NCBI GenBank assembly: GCA_947489195.1
Contig: CANLCT010000001.1
Location: 62,001-126,000 of the forward strand
Length of the DNA stretch: 64,000 bases
Direction: 5' to 3'
Origin: an uncultured Aquimarina sp.
GTDB lineage: Bacteria > Bacteroidota > Bacteroidia > Flavobacteriales > Flavobacteriaceae
The number at the start of each line of letters is the position of its first letter. The stretch's first letter is position 1. Positions 55,239 to 63,155 of this stretch are shown here, piece after piece. A program made the position numbers and the translations under genes. A model generated the notes under the pieces. The model was not told where the DNA came from. It saw only the letters and a list, made by a program, of their open reading frames with translations, and searched no databases.

Positions 55239-55312
55239 TAAAGAAAAGTAAAATCATTTATCAACAACCAATGGAGACAAGAGTATTTAATTCTAGTGGA
55301 AGTCCATCATAA
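55238..55312 (+). pseudogene. Second copy of the small peptide, lacking a normal start codon
   Basis: The frame reads KKSKIIYQQPMETR then VFNSSGSPS before TAA at 55310-55312, matching the peptide at 53334 through IIYQQPMETR and the SSGxPS tail. The codon at the expected start is ATA (55238-55240); an in-frame TAA precedes it at 55232. It is either a decayed copy, initiates at ATA, or starts at the internal ATG 55271 (13 residues). Confidence 0.5.
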
Positions 55313-55333
55313 TAAAATACAAGAAAGCTCATA

Positions 55334-55366
55334 TGAGCTATCTAAATTAAAAGATAGCTCATGTTT
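55334..55366 (+). terminator. Hairpin between the peptide cassette and the maturation operon
   Basis: TGAGCTATCT (55334-55343) and AGATAGCTCA (55352-55361) form a perfect 10-bp stem with an 8-base loop, followed by TGTTTTTA. It can terminate or attenuate transcription between the peptides and the downstream kinases. It also overlaps an ATG at 55361, arguing for the start at 55391 instead. Confidence 0.7.
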
Positions 55367-55390
55367 TTAAGACTCCTAACCACATATAGA

Positions 55391-56248
55391 ATGTTATTAA
55401 AACTAAAACGAAACAAGAATAACTATTTCAAGACAAAATTAACTGTAGAAGAAAAAAGCTATGTTATATCTTCTGGTCAGTTGATTTTTGAGTTAATTAG
55501 TAAAGATGATAGATTGTCAAACTATTTAAGTAATACATTGGCGGATTTTCATTCGGGACTAAAAGCTGATTATACTTTCAAGTTTAATAAAATTTCTAAG
55601 AAAGTAAATTCAGAATCTTTCCCTGAAGAATCTACCCAATATATTTTTGACTTTGTTCGTTTTTTTGATACTTTCTTCTATTATCGTTCAGACAAAAGTA
55701 ATAACACTATTGATGTTATACTTCCAAATAAATACGAGTATTGGGAAATTGAAAACTTCTTAAAGTTATTCATTTCTAGTAGATCATATATACACGGTAG
55801 TCTTTTACTTCATGCTAGTGCAATAATAGTTGAAGGTGAAGTTGTATTGTTTACAGGGCAATCAGGTGCGGGAAAGTCAACAATTGCAGAAATGAGTGAA
55901 CATGCGATAATACATGATGATAATATTTTATTGACTCATTTAGGTAATGGAATGTTTAAGTTTGAAACTGTAGCTTTTAAAACTCCATATGTCAAAAAAA
56001 GTTTCGAAGGAAAAATACGTGGTTTTTATAGATTATTTCAAGAATCCTCAACTTATATCAAGGAAGTGAATATTGATAAACAATTAACACATTTGTTATT
56101 CGGACTATGGGCTTTCAATTATTTTCAATGTAGCACTACTAAAAATTATAATGAAAATGTGTTAAATCATTGCTTCACTCTTCTTCCATATCTAAAAATG
56201 AAAGAGTTGTACTTTGAAAAAAATCAAAAATTTATAGAGTTGATTTAA
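55391..56248 (+). CDS. HPr kinase-like protein 1
   Basis: From ATG 55391 the protein has 285 residues. The C-terminal half is a P-loop kinase domain with HASAIIVEGE, Walker A GQSGAGKST, and an acidic pair in HDDNILL, the core of the HPr serine kinase fold. The N-terminal half is divergent. HPr-kinase-like proteins in lasso-peptide clusters (PadeK, ThcoK) phosphorylate a serine of the precursor. A similar role on the Ser-rich peptide here is inference. It is followed by a 1-bp overlap (TAATG) with a second kinase. Confidence 0.78.
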   Translation: MLLKLKRNKNNYFKTKLTVEEKSYVISSGQLIFELISKDDRLSNYLSNTLADFHSGLKADYTFKFNKISKKVNSESFPEESTQYIFDFVRFFDTFFYYRSDKSNNTIDVILPNKYEYWEIENFLKLFISSRSYIHGSLLLHASAIIVEGEVVLFTGQSGAGKSTIAEMSEHAIIHDDNILLTHLGNGMFKFETVAFKTPYVKKSFEGKIRGFYRLFQESSTYIKEVNIDKQLTHLLFGLWAFNYFQCSTTKNYNENVLNHCFTLLPYLKMKELYFEKNQKFIELI

Positions 56249-57048
56249 TGGCTGAATTAATATTATCTATTGCTGAAATTAACATTAGAATCTCTTCTTC
56301 GATTAAAGGAATTATTGAAAGATTCAATGAATTTTATTGTCACTTTATAGTTGAAAAAAATAAGACTATTCATCATACAATAGAAATAAGAATGGGTGAC
56401 TTTAAGGTATCAGTAAATAATCCAAATTTTGATAATAGCAGATTTAAATTCAATGGATATGGTTATGACCATATTAGTGAAAATCATACTTTATTATTGT
56501 TGCCAACTATGCTAAATGCGTATAGGTATACTGAAGAATTTTTAATATACCTATTTTCTCAAAAGTGTTTGACTTTATCTAAGTTTCTTTTCCATTCAGC
56601 AACATACATCAACGAAAAAGAATCTTTTGTTTTCTTTGGGCCTTCTTGTATTGGAAAATCTACTCTTAGTAAAAAATTTAACAAGTCGAAAATTTTTTCC
56701 GATGACATGGTTGTAATTGAAAAACACGGTACTAAATATAAGTTCCATAAAACACCTTTTGAGCGAGATAAGTCTTTCAAGAAACCTGTTTTTACAGAAT
56801 TGAATAGCTTTTACAGATTAGTTCAGAGTTCAAGCATTTCGTTGAAAAAAATGAGTCAAGGGGAATCGTTAAATGCATTTATTGCAAATCTGTGGTTTAT
56901 TGATTATACAAAAGAAACTTATAGTAAATCAATAAAATTATGCAATGAAATATTATCTCCAATAATGATGTATGAATTAAAAAACCATAAAAATTCTACT
57001 TCAAAAGAACTATTAAATAAAATATCAAATGAACAAAATATTACTTAG
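56248..57048 (+). CDS. HPr kinase-like protein 2
   Basis: The 266-residue paralog of the previous product has the same layout: HSATYINEKES, Walker A GPSCIGKST and the acidic pair FSDDMVVI. The glycines of the loop vary (GPSC for GQSG), but the GKS/T core is intact. Two different kinases suggest two modification sites, or one active and one regulatory subunit. It overlaps the PqqD gene by 20 bp. Confidence 0.75.
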   Translation: MAELILSIAEINIRISSSIKGIIERFNEFYCHFIVEKNKTIHHTIEIRMGDFKVSVNNPNFDNSRFKFNGYGYDHISENHTLLLLPTMLNAYRYTEEFLIYLFSQKCLTLSKFLFHSATYINEKESFVFFGPSCIGKSTLSKKFNKSKIFSDDMVVIEKHGTKYKFHKTPFERDKSFKKPVFTELNSFYRLVQSSSISLKKMSQGESLNAFIANLWFIDYTKETYSKSIKLCNEILSPIMMYELKNHKNSTSKELLNKISNEQNIT

Positions 57049-57292
57049 TGAGGATGCTCTAATTCAAGAACTAGATAATGAATCAGTAGTAGTTGTTCCT
57101 GGACAGGGAATGATTTCTACGATAAATGAAGTAGGAACATTTATCCTTAAATACTTAAAAGAAAATGAAAATGTAACAATTGAAATTTTGACACAAAAAG
57201 TCAGAGAAAATTTTGATGCTCCAGAAGATCAAATCAAAAAAGATTTAGAGAATTTCATATTTGAGATGAAATCAAATGATATTATTAGATGA
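57029..57292 (+). CDS. PqqD-family peptide recognition protein
   Basis: The 87-residue protein has the winged-helix PqqD fold. Its strands carry ESVVVVPGQGMISTINEVGTF (first part), a helix with YLKENENVTIEIL, and the C-terminal acidic helix DQIKKDLENFIFEMKSNDII. Such domains bind leader peptides and present them to modifying enzymes. It lies between the kinases and the peptidase, sharing an ATGA overlap with the latter, and is the main reason to view the locus as RiPP-like. Confidence 0.85.
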   Translation: MNKILLSEDALIQELDNESVVVVPGQGMISTINEVGTFILKYLKENENVTIEILTQKVRENFDAPEDQIKKDLENFIFEMKSNDIIR

Positions 57293-57726
57293 TTCTAAAA
57301 GTAAGAGGTAATAGTATGCTCCCATTTATACGTAGCGGTGATTCCGTAATGATATCCCATACAAATGGAATATCTAATGGAGATATTATAACTGTTATAA
57401 ATCAACACAATACAGTTCTTACTCATCGAGTAATAGATCAAGAGCAGCTTATTACTAAGGGGGATAATAACATTGTGTCAGAAAAGTCTCTGAGGCATCA
57501 ACCTCATGTTTTTTTAGGTAAGGTGGAGCTTATCATTAGACCAAATGGAACTAAAATAAAGCCACACATATATTCAGGGTTAATATACAAATATTCGATA
57601 TTAGAAGACTTCTTTTTTAACAAGCTACTTTTCTTTTTACCATCAAAAAAATTATGTCATGGTATAAAATCTATTACATATGGTTTGTTCATTTCTGTAT
57701 TAAAACTTGTATCATGGAAGAGGTAA
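57289..57726 (+). CDS. Signal peptidase I-like protein (S26, Ser/His type)
   Basis: The 145-residue protein has the S26 core: nucleophile Ser in RGNSMLPFIRSGD, a His in LTHRVI and an Asp in TKGDNN. The Ser-His-Asp arrangement matches the Sec11/SipW branch, not the Ser-Lys LepB type. One or two hydrophobic segments follow at the C-terminus (about 105-140). It may remove the leader of the small peptide during export. It overlaps the PqqD stop (ATGA) and the nucleotidyltransferase start. Confidence 0.75.
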   Translation: MILKVRGNSMLPFIRSGDSVMISHTNGISNGDIITVINQHNTVLTHRVIDQEQLITKGDNNIVSEKSLRHQPHVFLGKVELIIRPNGTKIKPHIYSGLIYKYSILEDFFFNKLLFFLPSKKLCHGIKSITYGLFISVLKLVSWKR

Positions 57727-58787
57727 TTAATTTTAAAAAAGCAATTTTAGAAGATAGATTTAATTCTTTTTTTAAAGAATTCTTGACTTGGGAAGAGCAT
57801 CATCTAGTTTCATTTATAACAGAATTGAAAAAGAACAATTTAGATTTGTTATTTTTTTCCATTTGCAAGGAAAATGAAAATTTTAATAAGCTTAAATCTG
57901 GGATAAAAGAATTAATGAAACATGAATACCTTCTTGTAAAAGGGAGGGATGAATTTCATAAAAATCAATTTAAAAAAATCATTTCTAAGCTTGACTACCC
58001 AATACTTTTGATGAAAGGGTGGGATATGCAAAAAGCGATTAATCATAATTTGTACAAAAGAAGTTGTGATATTGATATCATGGTTCTGGAGAAAGATTAT
58101 GTACGAACGCAAAAGCTGTTAAATAAAGAATTTGATTTCTTCTCAAAACCTGAATATATAGCTTATGGACAACATTGTTTATTGAATAAAAATGGAATGT
58201 GCATTGACCTTCATAAAAAATTGATTGCTTTTCAGGCATTCGACTCAATATTCAAATTAGATGCTAAAAACCTATTTAATGAAACTGTAGTGGACAGGAA
58301 TGATGGAAATAAATTTTTAGTTTTTACCAATGAGATGAGACTAATTCATTTATCAATTCATTTCTTATTACATCATGAAGGCACTGGTTTTATTTTACTC
58401 TATGAAATTCAGCAATATTTAATTAAAACCTATCATATTTTAGATTTAGATCAATTGGTTGTTATTGCTAAAAAATACAATATGTTATCAATTTTAATTT
58501 GCACTTTATTGTATGTAAAACAACTCTGTAAAATAGCAAAACCATTAGAAGTATGGATTGATACCTTAACCCAAATAGAATTAGATAGAAAGGCTTTTAA
58601 TTTTTTTCGAAAGAATTTCGATTCCCATTTTTTTTATAATGATAAGCCTTTAGAAAGAAATACTCTTAAGGATTTAGTATTAAATTCTTTTATTGATAAA
58701 GGTAGATTTGGACTATCCGAAGTAAGTTTTAGACTTTATTGTTTTTTTACTTCAATAAAACAACAACATTTCCATCAAAATGTTTAG
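57714..58787 (+). CDS. Nucleotidyltransferase family protein (NTP_transf_5-like)
   Basis: I choose ATG 57714 (MEEVINFKKAIL), giving 357 residues; an earlier ATG at 57654 would overlap the peptidase gene by 73 bp. The motif ILLMKGWDMQ followed by RSCDIDIMV places two metal-binding Asp residues as in the NTP_transf_5 family, often found in RiPP and lasso loci. C-terminal helices contain IHLSIHFLLHH. It could nucleotidylate the peptide. It overlaps the ABC transporter gene by 8 bp. Confidence 0.78.
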   Translation: MEEVINFKKAILEDRFNSFFKEFLTWEEHHLVSFITELKKNNLDLLFFSICKENENFNKLKSGIKELMKHEYLLVKGRDEFHKNQFKKIISKLDYPILLMKGWDMQKAINHNLYKRSCDIDIMVLEKDYVRTQKLLNKEFDFFSKPEYIAYGQHCLLNKNGMCIDLHKKLIAFQAFDSIFKLDAKNLFNETVVDRNDGNKFLVFTNEMRLIHLSIHFLLHHEGTGFILLYEIQQYLIKTYHILDLDQLVVIAKKYNMLSILICTLLYVKQLCKIAKPLEVWIDTLTQIELDRKAFNFFRKNFDSHFFYNDKPLERNTLKDLVLNSFIDKGRFGLSEVSFRLYCFFTSIKQQHFHQNV

Positions 58788-60366
58788 TACACTTATAAAT
58801 AGTAAAAAATTTATCCAGCTTCTATATCAAAGTATTAGAAGTAATAAGTGGGGGATAATTTTATTAACGTTATTGATTTTCATTGTTACTGCAATTAATA
58901 TATATATTCCTGTTTATGCGGGGAAATTTGGTAAAAGGATTATTGAAGAAACTATTGATAAGGATATCCTTGTTGCTCTAATAAGCCTTTATATTATCAA
59001 GTTAGCTGCTCAATACTTTATGTCAAGATCAACTAATTACTTATCAGCCATTATAACTCTTGATTTAAAAAATAAAGTTTTTTCTAAATTTTTATATTTT
59101 CCATTTGGACATCATAGTTTTATTGAAACAGGAGATTTTCACCAAAGAGTTTTTAATGAGCTTGGACTTCTTCAGGGGAAACTAATTTTTGGGAGTATAT
59201 ATTTTATAAAAGATATTTTTTTCTTTCTTTTTTTAGTTATCAGCATTTTCTATATATCACCGCTTCTCTTTATTGATCTAATGCTGTTTTCAATAATAAT
59301 TTACCTATTTCATTTACTCACATCAGGTAAAATTAAATTGATAAATAAACATACACAGTTAGAAAATGCAAAGCTGTCTAGTTTGTTTCTAGAAACATTA
59401 AATGCCAAAGAAGATATTATTGCCTTTAAAATTGAAAAAAAGATCAATACAATTTTCAAAAATATAAGCTCAAAATTAGATCGATTAGTAAATCAAAATG
59501 CTAAATACAAAGGCTTGATTGATGTATTTGTTGAGTTAATGATAATATTATTCTTAGGATCAATATTTCTTATATTATTTAGAGAAAAGATGCCAACTGA
59601 AAAAGTAATAACAACCGTTAGCTATATTGCTTTTTTACTTTGGCCTATAAAAAGCATCAGTGACTATTTAGTTTCGTTAAATTCAATTACACCGTCTATA
59701 ACAAGAATAGAAGAGGTTATTCAAAAACTATCTAAACACAATTCTTCTTATTCTAATCGAAAAATAATTGTTTCTGAAAAAATATCTATTGATTTACATG
59801 AAGTTACTTTTAATCGTGGTAAAAAAGTCATTTTTGATGACTTTAGTTTATCTATTTCTAGAGGTGCATATCTATTAAAAGGAAAGAATGGTATAGGTAA
59901 ATCAACATTAGCTAATCTTATTTTAGGTACTCTAAAAATTCAGAAGGGTCAAATAAATATAAGTGTTACCAATACTGAAACTCCTATTGGATTAGTAAGT
60001 CAATATCCTTTTTTATATAATTCTTCTATTCTGGACAATTTAATGCTTAGCGAGATAACAAAGTCGGATATTGATAAGGCTATGAGTCATTATGATTTGA
60101 ATTCTTTTGGATTGAATCTAGAAAAAAAAGTAGGAGAAAACGGGAGAAACCTTTCTGGGGGAGAAAAACAATTAATTAGCATTTTACGAGGGATTCTACA
60201 GCAACCGGACATATTAATTCTAGACGAAATAACGAACAATCTTCCTACTGTCATTTATGAAAAATTAATTTTAAAAATTGTTCACTCAAGAACTGAAAAA
60301 ATAACTCTAATAATTTCACATTTAAATATAAACTCTATCAAATTTGATGGAGTAATTAAACTATAG
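58780..60366 (+). CDS. ABC exporter (fused permease and ATPase)
   Basis: The 528-residue protein has an N-terminal six-helix membrane domain (about residues 20-320) and a C-terminal ATPase. The ATPase shows Walker A GKNGIGKST, signature LSGGEKQ, Walker B DILILDEIT and the H-loop Ser-His in IISHLN. There is no C39 peptidase domain at the N-terminus, so leader removal must be by another protein such as the S26 peptidase. It likely exports the modified peptide. It overlaps its upstream neighbour and starts 4 bp before the next gene. Confidence 0.9.
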   Translation: MFSTLINSKKFIQLLYQSIRSNKWGIILLTLLIFIVTAINIYIPVYAGKFGKRIIEETIDKDILVALISLYIIKLAAQYFMSRSTNYLSAIITLDLKNKVFSKFLYFPFGHHSFIETGDFHQRVFNELGLLQGKLIFGSIYFIKDIFFFLFLVISIFYISPLLFIDLMLFSIIIYLFHLLTSGKIKLINKHTQLENAKLSSLFLETLNAKEDIIAFKIEKKINTIFKNISSKLDRLVNQNAKYKGLIDVFVELMIILFLGSIFLILFREKMPTEKVITTVSYIAFLLWPIKSISDYLVSLNSITPSITRIEEVIQKLSKHNSSYSNRKIIVSEKISIDLHEVTFNRGKKVIFDDFSLSISRGAYLLKGKNGIGKSTLANLILGTLKIQKGQINISVTNTETPIGLVSQYPFLYNSSILDNLMLSEITKSDIDKAMSHYDLNSFGLNLEKKVGENGRNLSGGEKQLISILRGILQQPDILILDEITNNLPTVIYEKLILKIVHSRTEKITLIISHLNINSIKFDGVIKL

Positions 60367-60370
60367 CAAT

Positions 60371-61741
60371 ATGATTAATTCACTTGGCATTCTTTTTTCT
60401 ATATTTTTATTTTTTGTTTTATCTCGCCTTGTTTTTAAAGGAATAGTAAATAAAAAAATCACACCTATTTTGTTAGTATTATCTATCATCATATTATTTA
60501 TGCTTAGTTATAATAATAAAATTGTGTTTGTCTCATTTTATTCTCTTCTTCTACTTCCAAATGTAGTATTCTTAATGTTTGTCATTTATTACTTTTACGT
60601 TTCTGTTATCAATAAAAAAAAACCTATTGAAATCAATAGAGATAACAACAATCATCCATTTATATCTATTTTGATTGCTGTACATAATGAAGAAGATGTA
60701 ATTGAAAAAACAATTAATAATTTATTGAGTTTAAACTATGATAAAGAACTTTATGATATCAATATAATAGATGACTTTTCCAATGATTCAACACTTGAAA
60801 TACTTAAAGGTTTTGGGAATAAAATTAATTTAATAGACAGGTCGATAAATCCGAAAGATGATTTAATACGAGGAAAGCCTGCTGGAGTTAATGATAACAT
60901 TAATTCGTTAAAAGGTGATCTTGTATGTATAATTGATGCGGATTCCCTTTTAGAAAGAGATTTTTTATTAAAGACTACTCCTTATTTTAAAGATGAAGAA
61001 GTGGCCATTGTGCAAGGACGAAATAAATTCTATAATGAGAAAAATAATCTAATTTCACGATTAACTTCTTTTGATCTATACTCACTACAGCATTCAGTTT
61101 ATGTTCCACTTGATATGCTTGGCTTTGGAATGTTTGAAGGTAGAGCTGCTGTTTTAAGAAAAGATGTTTTTAAAGAAGTCGGAGGTTTTGATCCTACTCT
61201 TCCTGCTGAAGACTTTGATTACTCTTATAGAGTTGGATTAAAAGGCTACAAAGTGATCTATGAAAGGATGGCTTGTTCTGAAGAACAAATTACCGAAACT
61301 CCAAGAGAATGGTTAAAACAAAGAAGAAGATGGTTGAGTAGTCATGTTATGGCATGCTTTAAAAATCTTGGCGATCTTTATAAATCGAAGGTTTTAGATA
61401 TTAAAACAAAGGTCACTACAACGTATTTCATATTAAGCTTATTATTTTCGTTTACGCTTAACCTATTCGGGCCTTTAATTGTAATTGATAATTTCAAGTA
61501 TTTTTCAGGTATTTCAAGTTTATTTTTTGCAAGTTTTATACTGACTGTAACCTTCTTTTGTATTACATATATTGTGTATTCTAAACGAATTGGTTTATTG
61601 TTTCTTCTGCCAATAATGATTTTTTATTATTATTTAATTGGAAACATAATAACCTGGGTATTTCTGAGTGAAAAGATTCTTAAATTAAATGTTACTTACG
61701 AAAAAGCAATTCATAGAAAGCCTATAGTCAATGAAATATAA
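60371..61741 (+). CDS. Membrane GT2 glycosyltransferase with QxxRW motif
   Basis: The 456-residue protein has N-terminal membrane helices, a GT2 domain and C-terminal helices. The GT2 domain has ISILIAVHNEEDVI, VCIIDADSLL (DxD), PAEDFDYSYRVG and the processive-type QRRRW. The layout is that of cellulose/hyaluronan synthase-like enzymes or sugar-lipid transferases. Its place inside a peptide-modification operon is unusual; it may glycosylate a lipid or the peptide. It overlaps the next gene by 11 bp. Confidence 0.85.
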   Translation: MINSLGILFSIFLFFVLSRLVFKGIVNKKITPILLVLSIIILFMLSYNNKIVFVSFYSLLLLPNVVFLMFVIYYFYVSVINKKKPIEINRDNNNHPFISILIAVHNEEDVIEKTINNLLSLNYDKELYDINIIDDFSNDSTLEILKGFGNKINLIDRSINPKDDLIRGKPAGVNDNINSLKGDLVCIIDADSLLERDFLLKTTPYFKDEEVAIVQGRNKFYNEKNNLISRLTSFDLYSLQHSVYVPLDMLGFGMFEGRAAVLRKDVFKEVGGFDPTLPAEDFDYSYRVGLKGYKVIYERMACSEEQITETPREWLKQRRRWLSSHVMACFKNLGDLYKSKVLDIKTKVTTTYFILSLLFSFTLNLFGPLIVIDNFKYFSGISSLFFASFILTVTFFCITYIVYSKRIGLLFLLPIMIFYYYLIGNIITWVFLSEKILKLNVTYEKAIHRKPIVNEI

Positions 61742-62243
61742 ACTACTCTTCTTACTTTATGTTAGTACTATTGTTTTAGCATATGCCCAAAAAGGGCAAA
61801 TATATTTAGGTGTTGAATCTATTACTACAACTAAAAATACTTCTACTTACGGCTTATTAGGTTATCAGAAATCTCTTTTCAATTTTCAAACAGGAATAAT
61901 TTATGGAAGGGAATATATTGAGTCTAATAAAATTTTAGGAGTACAAGGGGATATTATGTTTTACCCTAATAGAACAAATAAATTTAATTTCTTTTTTATT
62001 GGAAGTTTCCAGTATTTTAATAATACTAAACAAGTTTTGGCATCTAAAGTAAGAACTGACTTTTTTCAAGGTAATTTAGGGTATGGATTTGATTTAAAAA
62101 TTATCAAAAACCTTTTTCTTAAGAGTAACATTTCACTTGGTCTTATTTTAGAAGATCGGAAATTTAATTTTTCTTCAAATGACCCTAAAAAAAAGTTAGG
62201 CTATTCTGGTATTGTTTCATTTGGTTTAAGATATCAATTATGA
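61731..62243 (+). CDS. Small outer membrane beta-barrel-like protein
   Basis: The 170-residue protein has a signal peptide ending in LAYAQ and then alternating strands (GLLGYQKSLFNFQTGIIYG, FFFIGSFQYFNN, LGYSGIVSFGLRYQL) typical of an eight-strand barrel. The last strand ends RYQL. Function is unknown; it may offer a pore or anchor for the exported product. It overlaps the flanking genes on both sides (11 bp and 4 bp). Confidence 0.65.
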   Translation: MKYKLLFLLYVSTIVLAYAQKGQIYLGVESITTTKNTSTYGLLGYQKSLFNFQTGIIYGREYIESNKILGVQGDIMFYPNRTNKFNFFFIGSFQYFNNTKQVLASKVRTDFFQGNLGYGFDLKIIKNLFLKSNISLGLILEDRKFNFSSNDPKKKLGYSGIVSFGLRYQL

Positions 62244-63151
62244 GAGTTAGTTTATTCATATTTCTATCGATTCTATTGGCTTCTTGTGAGGATTTATCGG
62301 TATTCAGAAGAGATCAGAAAAATATCCATTTCTCTAAAAACATTAGAAAAAAAGAGTTAATATCTTCAGGTGAAATAAAAGTAGTTACATGGAACATCAA
62401 ATTAGGTTTTTGTCAAATCTGTGACCCTTTTAGTGATGATATCGGAGGGGATAAAAATCAATTAGACCAAATTGTAAATCTTATTAAAAAAATAAACCCC
62501 GATATCATTTGTTTACAAGAAGTTGCTCACCAATATGCTCTGACTCTAGTAGAAAATCAAATAGAATATATTGCAAAAAAACTTAATTACAACTATGCCT
62601 ATGGGGTAAATACTGCAATTCAAAACCCTAATAATCTTGAAGCAAATGGCTTTTCAGGGAATGCGATTTTGAGTAAATATGATATAGTTTCAATATCAAA
62701 CGACACTACTAGATTTATTGATTTTTATAATCAGAACAATTGCTTATCAGCTAACATCAGAATTTCCGAAAATAACGAACTTACAATTCTAAATTCTCAT
62801 TTAGCTAGTGGCTCTACTAACGCTGAAAAAAGACTTCAGATAAATAAAATATTAGAAATTGCGAAAAGAACTAATGAACCCAAAATAATTGCTGGAGACT
62901 TTAATATTCCATACAGTACCAACAACGAATTTTTATCATTAATTCAAAAAGATTTCAGTAATACATTAGAAAACTCAAAGCTCTTAGATGATAATATTTT
63001 TACTTATGGAACTTTTGTGTCAGGTTCAATAATTGATTACATTTTTGTGTCCCCAGAACATTTCAGTATAAATACATCTTCTATTTCCCCTGAAAACTTA
63101 CGACATATTTCAGACCACTTTTCATATTTAACAACACTTATCATAAAATAA
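62240..63151 (+). CDS. Endonuclease/exonuclease/phosphatase family lipoprotein
   Basis: The 303-residue protein has a lipobox (LLASCED) and then an EEP domain. It shows VVTWNIKLGF, the catalytic Glu in ICLQEVAHQ, HLASGS, the metal-binding GDFNIP and a final SDHFSYL. Such enzymes cut nucleic acids, or remove phosphates from lipids or phosphoproteins. A lipoprotein form would act outside the inner membrane; reversal of phosphorylation is one idea, not shown. It overlaps the barrel gene by ATGA. Confidence 0.85.
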   Translation: MRVSLFIFLSILLASCEDLSVFRRDQKNIHFSKNIRKKELISSGEIKVVTWNIKLGFCQICDPFSDDIGGDKNQLDQIVNLIKKINPDIICLQEVAHQYALTLVENQIEYIAKKLNYNYAYGVNTAIQNPNNLEANGFSGNAILSKYDIVSISNDTTRFIDFYNQNNCLSANIRISENNELTILNSHLASGSTNAEKRLQINKILEIAKRTNEPKIIAGDFNIPYSTNNEFLSLIQKDFSNTLENSKLLDDNIFTYGTFVSGSIIDYIFVSPEHFSINTSSISPENLRHISDHFSYLTTLIIK

Positions 63152-63155
63152 TTAT

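Noticed and set aside
50721-60366. Classical lasso-peptide cluster
   Set aside because: No asparagine-synthase-like cyclase and no transglutaminase-like B2 protease are in the window, and the peptide tail has no clear Asp/Glu at the ring-closing position.
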